Origin: Thermoleptolyngbya sichuanensis A183
Lineage (GTDB): Bacteria > Cyanobacteriota > Cyanobacteriia > Elainellales > Elainellaceae
Length of the DNA: 64,000 nt
Direction of reading: 5' to 3'
NCBI RefSeq assembly: GCF_013177315.1
Contig: NZ_CP053661.1
Location: 3,596,001-3,660,000, forward strand
A program made the position numbers and the translations under genes. Of this stretch, positions 35,757 through 44,094 are shown piece by piece; the first letter of the stretch is position 1, and each line of letters begins with the position of its first letter. The notes below the pieces were generated by a model, which was not told the origin of the DNA, did no database searches, and worked only from the letters and a program-made list of their open reading frames with translations.

Positions 35757-35941
35757 GAAAACGGAAAAACGAAAAACGAAGAACGAAAAACGAAGAACGA
35801 AGAACGAAGAACGAAGAAGGAAAAACGAAAAACGGAAACCTCTTCCCTCTTCATTCTTCTGTTTTCGTTCTTCCCTTTCCCTCTTCCCTCTTCGTTCTTC
35901 TGTTTTCGTTCTTCCCTCTTCCCTCTTCCCTCTTCCCTTAC
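35757..35941. repeat. Purine block (GAACGAA)n facing pyrimidine block (TTCGTTC)n
   Basis: About 75 bases of AACGAAGAACGAA-type purine repeats, then about 110 bases of TTCTGTTTTCGTTCTTCCCTCTTCC pyrimidine repeats on the same strand. The halves are complementary enough for a long imperfect stem, and the homopurine runs could form triplex DNA. Lies between the SUI1 gene and the MlaD-like gene. Such simple repeats are prone to slippage, and the block may end transcription. Confidence 0.8.
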
Positions 35942-36036
35942 CCCGTTTCGCTCGATTTGGAGTACTCTGGTTCGAGTGAATGCCCGGTTTTTCGTAAAGC
36001 GGGTTTGGGGATTTTTCTGGTTTGTAGGATAAGCTC

Positions 36037-37425
36037 ATGCGATCGCGAACCATTCGAGAAGGCTCTGTTGGATTATTGATTCTGCTGGCGTTGGGCATAT
36101 TCGGCAGTCTGCTGCTGTGGCTGCGGGGGCTGAGCCTGGGGAATCGCAGCTATCGCGCCGTGGTGGAGTTTCCGAACGTGGTGGGCATGGTGGAAGGCTC
36201 CCCGGTGCGGTATCGCGGCGTGATCGTGGGCAAGGTGCGGAAGATTCGGCCGGGGCCGCAGTTTGCGGAGGTGGAGATTCAGATTTCGCCTGCGACGGTG
36301 CGGATTCCGCGAGATTCGGCAATTCAGACCAACCAGGCTGGGCTGATTGGAGAAACAGCGATTGACATTGTGCCCCGTCAGGAGTTTGTGGAGGCGGTGG
36401 CGACCAATCCGCTGGCGGCAGATTGTCCGGGGAGCGGGATTATCTGTGATGGCGATCGCCTGCCTGGAGAAGTGGGCGTAACCTTCGACGCGCTGATTAG
36501 CTCCACGATTCGCCTGTCTAACCAGTTTTCCGATCCAGAACTAATCGAAAACTTGAAAGCGCTGACCTTCAACTCTTCCCGGGCAGCGGCGGGCGTGACA
36601 ACGCTGACAGGCGAGGTGACTGAACTCGCAAAATCTGTGCAGTTGGAACTGAGGACGCTGGCGGGGTCTGCAAATCGAACCACAACATCGGTGGGCGGCG
36701 CAGCGACTCAGCTCGGACTCACTGCTGCCCAGGTCAACTCGCTGCTGGAGACCAATCGCTACGCCATCAGCAGCACGCTGTCTAACCTGGAGCAAGCCAG
36801 CAACCAGGTGCGCCTGCTGACGACTCGACTCACGCCGCTCGTAGACGATAGCGCCTTTGTGCAAAACCTGAATGCGCTGTCGGACAATGCGGCCCGTGCC
36901 TCGCTTACACTGCGGAGCCTGACGGACGCAATCGGCACGCCTGAAAATGCGCTGGCGCTCCAGCAAACGCTAGATTCGGCCCGCGCTACGTTTCAAAATG
37001 CAGAAAAGATTACCGCAGACTTAGATGAACTGACGGGCGATCCGACATTTCGCAACACTGTCCGCGATTTGCTGCGGAGTTTGGACAATTTGCTGTCGTC
37101 TGCCCAGCAGCTCGAGCAGCAGGTCGAGCTAGAGCAACTCTTGACCCCAGCGGCGATCGCCCTGCGCGACAAGCCCACTGCTCCGCTCTCGCCAGAGGCG
37201 CACGCCACGCGCCAGTCCCCAGAATCTAGCCCTGTTGCTGCACCAATCGCCACGCCCTCTGCCTCATCTTCTGCGGCCGCTGCCCGCACTACCCCTGCTG
37301 CACAACGCCCTGCCGCACAACGCCCTGCCGTTCGCCAGCCTGCGCGACTGGGGCGATCGCTCTCCGCCACGGAAGCCCCATCTACTGATAAGCTCAGAAC
37401 CGTAAACACAAGTTTGCCAGAGTAA
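36037..37425 (+). CDS. MlaD/MCE-domain lipid-transport protein
   Basis: 462 residues. One N-terminal membrane helix (GLLILLALGIFGSLLLWL) anchors an MCE domain (YRAVVEFPNVVGMVEGSPVRYRGVIVGKV, cut here to VGMVEGSPVRYRGV, and then the INQAGLIGET-type loop as TNQAGLIGETAIDIVP). A long helical part (residues about 150-360) is typical of lipid-shuttling MlaD/PqiB/TGD2-like proteins, and the C-terminal ~90 residues are Ala/Pro-rich. MCE proteins of cyanobacteria and TGD2 of plastids carry lipids between membranes. Followed by plsY after 6 bp, so lipid synthesis and transport genes may be co-transcribed. Confidence 0.9.
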   Translation: MRSRTIREGSVGLLILLALGIFGSLLLWLRGLSLGNRSYRAVVEFPNVVGMVEGSPVRYRGVIVGKVRKIRPGPQFAEVEIQISPATVRIPRDSAIQTNQAGLIGETAIDIVPRQEFVEAVATNPLAADCPGSGIICDGDRLPGEVGVTFDALISSTIRLSNQFSDPELIENLKALTFNSSRAAAGVTTLTGEVTELAKSVQLELRTLAGSANRTTTSVGGAATQLGLTAAQVNSLLETNRYAISSTLSNLEQASNQVRLLTTRLTPLVDDSAFVQNLNALSDNAARASLTLRSLTDAIGTPENALALQQTLDSARATFQNAEKITADLDELTGDPTFRNTVRDLLRSLDNLLSSAQQLEQQVELEQLLTPAAIALRDKPTAPLSPEAHATRQSPESSPVAAPIATPSASSSAAAARTTPAAQRPAAQRPAVRQPARLGRSLSATEAPSTDKLRTVNTSLPE

Positions 37426-37431
37426 TTCAAT

Positions 37432-38091
37432 ATGAACGCTTGGCTGGTGTTGGGTTTGGTGCTGTTAGCGGCCTATGTGCTGGGGGCCACGCCGACAGGC
37501 TACTGGGCGGGCAAACTGCTCAAGGATATCGACATTCGGCAATATGGCTCCAAGTCTACGGGCGCGACGAACGTGCTGCGGATTTTGGGGCGCGGCCCGG
37601 CGATCGCCGTTTTGCTGATCGATATCTTCAAAGGTGTAGCGGCGATCGCCCTCACTCGCTACGTCTATAGCCTGCCCAACATCGCCGCGCTGCCTTTGCC
37701 AAGCGGGCTGCCGCTGGGCACCTGGCTCCCTTGGGCAGTCATGCTGTCTGGGCTGATGTCCATTGTGGCCCACAGCAAATCCATGTGGATTGGGTTCAAG
37801 GGCGGCAAATCGGCAGCAACTGCGCTGGGCGTGCTGTTTGCGCTGTCGTGGCAGGTGGGGCTGGGCGTGGCGACCGTTTTTCTGCTGATGCTGGCGCTGT
37901 TTCGCATCGTGTCGCTGGGGTCGATCGCCGGAGCCATTTCCGCCTCGCTGTGGATGATTGCCCTGAGACAGCCCTTGCCCTTCCTCTTGCTGGCGATCGC
38001 CGGAGGCATTTACGTCCTGATTACCCACCGAGCGAACATTCAGCGCCTCCTAGCAGGCACAGAGCCAAAGGTTGGGCAGAAGCATTTGTAA
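37432..38091 (+). CDS. plsY: Glycerol-3-phosphate acyltransferase PlsY
   Basis: 219 residues with about six membrane segments. Transfers an acyl group from acyl phosphate to glycerol-3-phosphate, the first step of phospholipid synthesis. Conserved motifs: GATPTGYWAGKLLKDIDIRQYGSKSTGATNVLR, cut here to SKSTGATNVLR, then HSKSMWIGFKGGKSAAT, cut to FKGGKSAAT, and the C-terminal HRANIQRLLAGTE. Starts 6 bp after the MlaD-like stop. Normal length. Confidence 0.95.
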   Translation: MNAWLVLGLVLLAAYVLGATPTGYWAGKLLKDIDIRQYGSKSTGATNVLRILGRGPAIAVLLIDIFKGVAAIALTRYVYSLPNIAALPLPSGLPLGTWLPWAVMLSGLMSIVAHSKSMWIGFKGGKSAATALGVLFALSWQVGLGVATVFLLMLALFRIVSLGSIAGAISASLWMIALRQPLPFLLLAIAGGIYVLITHRANIQRLLAGTEPKVGQKHL

Positions 38092-38473
38092 GAAGCAGCA
38101 TTTGGGAACGCAGCATTCGTAGATAGCAAATAGCAGCCGTCGAGCAGAGATGGGAAACGGAGATGCGAAACGGGGATGCGAAACGCTGGAATCGCTTTGC
38201 TTGAGCATTGAGCCGATCCTGTGACCAAAGTCATGCTTCAGGTCGTGACCTTTGCCTGAGGCGATCGCCCCATTCAGCTTCATAGGATTAATTCATCCCC
38301 CCAAGCAGTCTCGTGTCGATTCTCGATTTTAGATTTGCGATTCTTGGATTGCTAGTCGAGCATCTACCCGGCTTCCAGCCAGTTCATTCGTAGCGCTGCG
38401 TAGTCGTAGTGCCGCTTAAGAGAATCGATATCTGCGACTGAAATGCATGTTGGATAAACCATTTGGAGGTTCT
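38092..38473. other. Gene-free spacer with short tandem repeats
   Basis: Contains GATGCGAAACGG in near-tandem (38145-38190), GATTTTAGATTTGCGATT of the dispersed 14-bp repeat type (38318-38340) and a HIP1 site. No open gene. The promoter of the Spy/CpxP-like gene is presumably in the last 100 bases. Confidence 0.5.
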
Positions 38474-39058
38474 ATGAAACTGAATCGAAAGACGTTTCTT
38501 TGGGCTGGCATCGCGGCTGGTGTGATGGCATTCGCACCCCTAGCGGCGATCGCCGATCCTCCGGGCGGCATGGGTGGGCCCCGTTCTGGCCCAATGGAGC
38601 GTCTGAATTTGACGGAGGCCCAGCGCCAGCAGTTGCAAGCCATTCGAGAAAACAGCCGCCGCCAGATTGAGGCCGTGTTGACGGCAGAACAGCGCCAGCA
38701 GATGGAAACACGCCGCGCCGAGATGGAGCGCCGCCGTGAGGAATTTGCCAACCTCACCCCAGAACAGCGCCAGCAGCTTCGCCGCGAACGGATGGAACAG
38801 GGCGGTGGCCCTGGTGGGCCAGGTGGCCCAGGACGTGGGCCTCGCCCAGAACCCTTTGCCGACCTGAACCTGACCGATAGCCAGCGTCAGCAAATCCGCA
38901 CCATTATGGAAAACGCCCGGACGCAGAGCGAGGCAGTCCTCACCCCAGAACAGCGCCAGCAGCTTGAAAACATGCGCCCAAATCGGGGCGATCGCCCAGG
39001 CCAGGGCCCAATGGGTCGCGGGATGAGCCGTTCTGGCCTATCTGGGCAGGGGCAATAG
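38474..39058 (+). CDS. Spy/CpxP-like periplasmic protein (LTxxQ motifs)
   Basis: 194 residues. Strong Shine-Dalgarno GGAGG just before ATG. Signal peptide (KTFLWAGIAAGVMAFAPLAAIA). Two LTxxQ units: MERLNLTEAQRQQLQAIREN and FADLNLTDSQRQQIRTIMEN, each followed by a TPEQRQQL repeat, separated by a Gly/Pro-rich hinge. The family (Spy, CpxP, LTxxQ) chaperones or senses envelope stress and metals. Gln-rich codon runs (CAGCGCCAGCAG) repeat within the gene. Metal or stress role is inferred. Confidence 0.85.
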   Translation: MKLNRKTFLWAGIAAGVMAFAPLAAIADPPGGMGGPRSGPMERLNLTEAQRQQLQAIRENSRRQIEAVLTAEQRQQMETRRAEMERRREEFANLTPEQRQQLRRERMEQGGGPGGPGGPGRGPRPEPFADLNLTDSQRQQIRTIMENARTQSEAVLTPEQRQQLENMRPNRGDRPGQGPMGRGMSRSGLSGQGQ

Positions 39059-39374
39059 CCCGATTCAGCGGTTTTTGGCAAAAACACTGAACTGAAATAC
39101 TGCGTCAATACTGCGTCATAGAGTGAGATTTGCGGCCCACGGTCAGCAGATCTCGCTCTGCTCAATTCAACGCCCAATTCCCCTCCGCAGAAAATCCACA
39201 GCGCCCCCTCTGCAACGACAAATTACGAGTCGTAAAGAACTAAGCAAAGCCGTCTTGCGATCGCCCGAAATGATGTAGAACTCAGAGTCTAGGGCTGGTT
39301 TCAAGGTTGGCACGGCTCGAAAAAGCGCCAGCCTTTAGCAGCTTAGATCAGTCCCCTTTGCAAGGAGTGCGGTA
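39059..39374. other. Gene-free spacer before the dihydropyrimidinase gene
   Basis: No open gene seen. A short direct repeat ACTGCGTCA occurs twice (39099-39118 region), and a Shine-Dalgarno-like AAGGAG lies before the next ATG. Confidence 0.5.
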
Positions 39375-40796
39375 ATGTCTGAGGTGCGGTCTGAGGTGCT
39401 AATCAAGGGCGGGCGAATTGTTACAGCGGTGGACGACTATACAGCAGACATTTGGGTGAAACATGGGCGAATTGAGGCGATCGCCCGCGACCTCTCCATC
39501 GACAGCGCCACGGTTCACGATGCCAGCGGTCTGATCGTGTTTCCCGGCGGCATCGATGTCCACACCCACATGGAATTTGACCTAGGTGCCGCGCAAACCG
39601 TCGATACCTTTGAAACCGGGACGCGCTCGGCGGCCTTTGGCGGCACCACGACGATTGTGGACTTTGCCCTCCAAAAACAGGGCGATACGCCCAAACAGGC
39701 GCTCGATCGCCGCCTTGCCGCCGCCGAACCCCAGTGCTGTGTGGACTATAGCTTTCACATCATCCTTACCCACGTCACGCCAGAAGCCCTAGCCGAACTG
39801 CCCGACTTGGTAAACCATGACGGCGTATCCAGCTTCAAAATGTTCATGGCTTATCCCGGCGTGCTGATGGTGGAAGATGCGGACATCTTTCGCGCCATGC
39901 GGAAGGTCGGGGCGCATGGCGGCATGATCAACCTGCACGCCGAAAATGGCAGCGTCATCCAGGCGCTGATCCAGGAGGCGCTGGAGCAGGGCAACACCTC
40001 ACCCAGATACCACATGCTGACCCGCCCCAGCATCATGGAAGGCGAAGCCACCCACCGGGGCATCCGGATTGCGGAACTGGCGGAGGTTCCGGTGTATTTT
40101 GTGCATCTGTCAGCCGAGGAGGCGCTGAACTCAGTAGTCGAAGCACGCGATCGCGGCATTTCCGCCTACGCCGAAACCTGCCCGCATTATCTATTCCTGG
40201 ACGAGTCGGAATACGATCGCCCTGGGTTTGAAGCCGCGAAATACGTGATGACCCCACCGCTGCGATCGCACGCCTGTCAGCACGCCCTCTGGCGCGGCCT
40301 GAAAACCGACGACCTGCAAATCGTCTCCACCGACCACTGCCCCTTCTGCTACAACGAGTCGCCCTTTGGACTGCGTAAATCTAAGCAGATGGGCCGCGAC
40401 GACTTTGAGAAAATTCCCAACGGTGCGCCCGGTGTCGAATTTCGCCTGCACCTGCTTTACGATGGCGGCGTGAATGCGGGTCGCCTCTCGCTCAATCGCT
40501 TTGTGCAGTTGACCGCCACTGCCCCCGCGAAGATGTTTGGACTGTTTCCCCGCAAGGGGACGATCGCTGTTGGCAGCGATGCCGACCTGGTGCTGTTCGA
40601 CCCCCACCAGCGCCACACCCTCAGCGCCAGCGCTCAGCATTCCAACGCAGACTATTCGCTCTATGAAGGTCGCGAAATTCTGGGCAAGGTACAGAAGGTA
40701 TTTTTGCGCGGGGAGTTGATTGTGGAGGGCGATCGCTGGCTCGGTCGCGTCGGGCAGGGACAATTTCAGCGGCGATCGGCCTCTGGGCGCGTGTAG
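39375..40796 (+). CDS. Dihydropyrimidinase / D-hydantoinase-type amidohydrolase
   Basis: 473 residues. Amidohydrolase opening cyclic imides such as dihydrouracil. Metal site: His63 and His65 in GIDVHTHMEF, carbamylated Lys155 in SSFKMFMAY, His188 in MINLHAENG, a further His in VYFVHLSAEEAL, and Asp in IVSTDHCPF. The motif set and length (~470) fit dihydropyrimidinase better than dihydroorotase or allantoinase. Shine-Dalgarno AAGGAG upstream. It stands alone; no other pyrimidine catabolic gene is beside it. Converges with sigF. Confidence 0.92.
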   Translation: MSEVRSEVLIKGGRIVTAVDDYTADIWVKHGRIEAIARDLSIDSATVHDASGLIVFPGGIDVHTHMEFDLGAAQTVDTFETGTRSAAFGGTTTIVDFALQKQGDTPKQALDRRLAAAEPQCCVDYSFHIILTHVTPEALAELPDLVNHDGVSSFKMFMAYPGVLMVEDADIFRAMRKVGAHGGMINLHAENGSVIQALIQEALEQGNTSPRYHMLTRPSIMEGEATHRGIRIAELAEVPVYFVHLSAEEALNSVVEARDRGISAYAETCPHYLFLDESEYDRPGFEAAKYVMTPPLRSHACQHALWRGLKTDDLQIVSTDHCPFCYNESPFGLRKSKQMGRDDFEKIPNGAPGVEFRLHLLYDGGVNAGRLSLNRFVQLTATAPAKMFGLFPRKGTIAVGSDADLVLFDPHQRHTLSASAQHSNADYSLYEGREILGKVQKVFLRGELIVEGDRWLGRVGQGQFQRRSASGRV

Positions 40797-40879
40797 ATGC
40801 AACGTAAATCAACTAGTTCCAGTCCAGCCCATCCCTCTCCCAACCCGCCAATCCCAACCCGCCAATCCCAACATGACAA

Positions 40880-40906
40880 ATGACCAGCCCCAAAGGACTG
40901 GTCATG
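40880..40906. terminator. Hairpin between convergent dihydropyrimidinase gene and sigF
   Basis: ATGACCAG and CTGGTCAT (8 bp) around a 10-base loop. Lies between the ends of two converging genes, but no T-rich tract follows on either strand, so it is a weak terminator candidate. Confidence 0.45.
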
Positions 40907-40967
40907 GAGACGGCTTGTTGACGATTTTCAGAACAGAACTCAACCAAACCCAAAAGATTCAAAAATC

Positions 40968-41750
40968 TTAGGAACCCGTCTGGATCGTTTGCATTTGCAG
41001 GAACGACACCATCTGCTCCAGTCCACGCTGGATGCGGCGCGTCACGGTCATTGGGCTAACGCCGATGCGCTCGGCCACTTCTTTGCGAGACAAGTCGCTA
41101 AAGAACACAAACTCAATCGCCGCGCGGGTCTTGTCTTCTAGTTGATTCAGCGCCCGCTGAAGCTGCTGACGGTCTTCTTCGAGGCGCTGAAGCGCTTGGT
41201 AACGCACATCGGGCAGCGTTTCACCGAGGGTGATAGAGGAATCGACCTGCTGAACGGTTGCGTCCAAGCTCAGGGGCAGGCGGTTACGCACGGCCATCTT
41301 GATTTCACGCCACTCGTGAACTGAAATGCCCATGTGTTCAGCAATTTCTTGATCCATCGGCTGGCGACCCAGATCTTTGACCAATTCTGCTCGCACGCGC
41401 TGCCCCTCTTTTTGCAAGTCTTGCCAGCGGCGGGGAACTTTCACAGCACTGCCGCGATCGCGCAAAAAGTGCAGCATCTCACCGCGAATATAGGGCACTG
41501 CAAAGGAACTAAAGGCACAGCCCTGGCTGGGATTAAACCGCTCGATTGCCCGAATCAGACCCAGATAGCCAATCTGCTCTAAATCCTCGTAAGGCTCGGC
41601 GCACTGATGGCTGACCCGGTGGGCAATTTTGCGAACTAGACCAGCATTCAACTTCACGAGCTGATTGCGAATGCTCACCGACTTGTTCTGCTGATAAGCC
41701 ATCAGCAATTCCATGCTGTGGGAACGGAGAGAAGGTTGAGTGGCCGTCAT
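40968..41750 (-). CDS. sigF: RNA polymerase sigma factor SigF (group 3)
   Basis: 260 residues. Alternative sigma factor of the SigB/F/G type; the cyanobacterial SigF controls motility/pilus and stress genes. Region 2: NQLVKLNAGLVRKIAHRVSHQ, cut here to LVRKIAHRV, then GYLGLIRAIERFNPSQGCAFSSFAVPYIRGEMLHFLRDRG, cut to LIRAIERFNP and YIRGEMLHFLRD. Region 3: RQPMDQEIAEHMGISVHEW. Region 4 helix-turn-helix: LSRKEVAERIGVSPMTVTRRIQR. Ends in a short non-conserved tail. No anti-sigma gene adjacent. Confidence 0.93.
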   Translation of the reverse strand: MTATQPSLRSHSMELLMAYQQNKSVSIRNQLVKLNAGLVRKIAHRVSHQCAEPYEDLEQIGYLGLIRAIERFNPSQGCAFSSFAVPYIRGEMLHFLRDRGSAVKVPRRWQDLQKEGQRVRAELVKDLGRQPMDQEIAEHMGISVHEWREIKMAVRNRLPLSLDATVQQVDSSITLGETLPDVRYQALQRLEEDRQQLQRALNQLEDKTRAAIEFVFFSDLSRKEVAERIGVSPMTVTRRIQRGLEQMVSFLQMQTIQTGS

Positions 41751-41988
41751 CTGGGAAGTACCTGTTCTCTAAGATTTAGGCTCATTGTCCGCACTGGCGA
41801 GGGGTGAAACCATCGTTATTTCACGGGAATGAACAGCGTACCTCTCTGGTATGTCAGCGTAAACACGGAGTTTCCCTGAAAACCCGCCCCCTTTGCTTGC
41901 GGTTTGTGAGGCAGCAAGTCTACGGGAAAGCGCTTGCCCGACCCCGGCTAACATCCGCCAAATCGCCTAAAATCAAGGCATTAACTCT

Positions 41989-42078
41989 AGGACTTACGCA
42001 GTGGGGCGACTGCTCGCGGGCGCATCCTGCGAGCAGTCGCTCAAAATTCAGAAAACTTATTGCGGGTGCATCAGTCCT
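41989..42078. mobile_element. MITE family C, copy 2 (90 bp)
   Basis: Left end AGGACTTACGCA matches copy 1; right end TGCATCAGTCCT is a decayed complement (10 of 12). Inner arms GCGACTGCTCGC and GCGAGCAGTCGC pair perfectly although their sequence differs from copy 1, where the inner arms also pair. CAGAAAAC is shared. Confidence 0.8.
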
Positions 42079-42140
42079 GAACTTAAAGACTGCAACTGCG
42101 TTGGTGCATCAGTCCCGAACTTAAAGACTGCAACTGCATT
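42065..42140. repeat. 38-bp tandem duplication
   Basis: Two copies of a 38-bp unit (GGTGCATCAGTCCTGAACTT...CTGCGTT then GGTGCATCAGTCCCGAACTT...CTGCATT). It overlaps the right end of MITE C copy 2, so the duplication arose after that insertion. Confidence 0.85.
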
Positions 42141-42282
42141 AACGATTTCGTTAACAATTGCGTTAACGATTCCATACTTCAGTTGCCGGGCGTAATCCTC
42201 GGATTTTGAGTAACCTGGAATGAGCTAACTCCATTCGTCAACTGTTCCATATCACAACCTTTCAGCGACTAACAGAGTACGT

Positions 42283-43008
42283 ATGAGCAACACCAGTAAT
42301 TTTCGAGATGCCATTCGCAAGGCCCAGACTCATGCCCTGGTTGGCCCTAATGTGATTCGCAATGCCCTGCCCTACGTCGGGGGTGGGCTGGTGCTGACGG
42401 CCCTGGGAACCTACGGGGGGCTGGGCGTAATGCAAAACAGTCCTGCGCTGTTCATGCCGACTTTCATCGCGGCGCTGATTGCCCAGTTGGTTCTCTTCTT
42501 TGTGGCGCGGGGTGTCGCAGAAAAAGGCAACAACGGTGTGGCGCTGCCCCTTCTAGCGACCTATAGCCTGCTGACGGGCTACACGCTGACTGGGCTGATT
42601 GCGGTTGCCCTGGGAACCTCTGGGGTCGGTGTTGCAGGGATTGGGCTGGCTGCCCTGGGCTGTGGCGCGACGTTCATTGTGGCACGGCAGATCGGCTCTA
42701 ACCTGTCGGATCAGGACGGCCTGGCGCTCACTAGAACTGTCCAGCTTGGCATGATTGCCCTGTTGGTCGTCCTGGTTGGGCAATTGCTGCTGGCTCTGTT
42801 CGGAGTGTATACGCCTACTTTTCTGGAAATTGGTATTTCTGCCTTTGGCGTGTTTCTGTTTGCCGGGGCGGCGGTGGTAGATTTCTACATTCTTCCCCGC
42901 ACGTATCGCGATGACCAATATCTGCCTGCGGCGCTGTCGATGTATTTGACTTACATCAATTTGTTTGTCTTTATTCTGCGCCTGCTGATTGCGTTCAATC
43001 GAGATTAA
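42283..43008 (+). CDS. Bax inhibitor-1 / YccA-like membrane protein
   Basis: 241 residues, about seven membrane helices. Family ending ALSMYLTYINLFVFILRLL is present. TMBIM proteins leak Ca2+ with a di-Asp pH switch; here the first Asp is present (GAAVVDFYILPR) but the second, in the LYLDFINLF motif, is Thr, so the pH sensor may be altered. The N-terminus (NFRDAIRKAQTHALVGPNV) is soluble. Ends immediately before a strong terminator. Family is fairly sure; substrate unknown. Confidence 0.85.
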   Translation: MSNTSNFRDAIRKAQTHALVGPNVIRNALPYVGGGLVLTALGTYGGLGVMQNSPALFMPTFIAALIAQLVLFFVARGVAEKGNNGVALPLLATYSLLTGYTLTGLIAVALGTSGVGVAGIGLAALGCGATFIVARQIGSNLSDQDGLALTRTVQLGMIALLVVLVGQLLLALFGVYTPTFLEIGISAFGVFLFAGAAVVDFYILPRTYRDDQYLPAALSMYLTYINLFVFILRLLIAFNRD

Positions 43009-43021
43009 GGTCTAGGAAGGT

Positions 43022-43082
43022 AAAGGCTTGACTCTGCATGACGCAATCCATGACGCAAGCGTTGTGCAGAGCAAGCCTTTTT
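43022..43082 (+). terminator. Intrinsic terminator of the BI-1-like gene
   Basis: Stem AAAGGCTTGaCTCTGCA (43022-43038) pairs with TGCAGAGCAAGCCTTT (43065-43080) with one bulged base and a 26-base loop, followed by TTTTT. Lies 14 bp after the stop. Confidence 0.88.
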
Positions 43083-43271
43083 GGTAGGCGCACGCAGTCG
43101 GCCTGCACTTTATAACAATTGGATAACAATTGGGCAAATGCAGGTTTGATGGGCAATGCCATTGCAAGCTCCGCCCTTTGCTGTGGCACAGAGCGAACCG
43201 ATAGGCTACCCCAATGCTGTTCATCACAATCTGGCGGGCGATCGCCGATGAATCCTTACGCCGACAAATCC

Positions 43272-43592
43272 TTACTTTATCGGAGCATCCCTCAGGAGAA
43301 TGTCAGACTGCGGATTTGCAGGCACTTGTAAAGCAGGATGTTCCGTATCTGGCGTGGCGACTTTGCATTGACCGAACAGACAATCTGCCAGTCCTGGGTC
43401 TAGGCAAAACCCAAAATTGCAGATATTTGCGGCGACACCAGAACAGTCGTAGAAATTGCAGGATTGTACAGCAGAAACGGTTGGTTCCAGCAGGGCAGTG
43501 AGAGCCACACCCAAAGCCCCAATTCCAATGATCTGCCCAGCGACTTGACTCAGTTGTGCAGCGGTTGAAGGTTGCATAGAAGTATCCGTCAA
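43272..43592 (-). CDS. Small membrane/exported protein with three CX4C repeats
   Basis: 106 residues from TTG 43592, or 101 from ATG 43577 (MQPSTAAQLSQVAGQ). A hydrophobic segment IIGIGALGVALTALL is followed by a region with six cysteines in three equal 13-residue units: CNFYDC, CNFGFC and CLFGQC, separated by seven residues. The tail (DTEHPALQVPANPQSDILLRDAPIK) is polar. I know no family with this pattern. The reading frame is open and gene-free DNA lies around it, but no strong ribosome site is seen, so expression is not assured. Confidence 0.6.
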   Translation of the reverse strand: MTDTSMQPSTAAQLSQVAGQIIGIGALGVALTALLEPTVSAVQSCNFYDCSGVAANICNFGFCLDPGLADCLFGQCKVATPDTEHPALQVPANPQSDILLRDAPIK

Positions 43593-44094
43593 TCAACATC
43601 AAAGGAGTTGAGCAAAGGAGCCAAACCGGGTCAACTCAGATTCTTAGCAGGGAATCACCAGCAAAGATAGCCAGCGAGATCTGGATGATCCCGTCCAGCA
43701 CTGAGCTAACCTGGTTTTGTCGTGTTTTGTCGTGAGAGTTTCAGGAACTGGGCAAGGCTTGGGTCTAGTAGCCTGGAGCTTCGCACGTCTCAAGTGGAAT
43801 GAGAGATAAGATAGCGAAGAGTTTCTGCGAACTGATTTCTCGCTAAACTGATTCCTCGCCAACTATTAGTGGCAGACGTTCAGTGGCAGACGTTTATCTT
43901 CTACAGACGTTTATCTACAGACGTTTATCTACGTCTACCTCGTTTATCTATAAGCTGCTTATCAGCAAACGTTCATCTACAGACTTCAACCTTACTGCAA
44001 ATTCTACTGGGAAGTCAGTAAACTTTTTGTCAGGGGTTCTGGGAAATTCCGTAAAATTCCCATCAAGAAAATTGAGACTCTGCCCCCTGTGCAG
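43593..44094. other. Gene-free spacer with GACGTTTATCT repeats
   Basis: From 43869 to 43996: variants of CAGACGTTTATCTAC repeated about five times, with AGTGGCAGACGTT twice before it. Also two TTTTGTCGTG copies near 43720. No open gene; small frames on the minus strand are judged spurious. Confidence 0.65.

Larger units (their letters stand above)
41751..42282. other. Spacer upstream of sigF and the BI-1-like gene; holds MITE C copy 2
   Basis: Divergent promoter region. Besides the MITE and 38-bp tandem (listed separately) it has GTTAAC palindromes (TTCGTTAACAATTGCGTTAACG, cut to GTTAAC motifs near 42150-42175). No convincing open gene; one short minus-strand frame is considered spurious. 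Confidence 0.5.

Noticed and set aside
41769-41954. Small minus-strand frame upstream of sigF
   Set aside because: No ribosome site and low-complexity composition; better read as a leader region.
43303-43602. Overlapping frame of 99 codons in the Cys-repeat gene
   Set aside because: Out-of-phase shadow; the regular CX4C pattern is only in the other frame.
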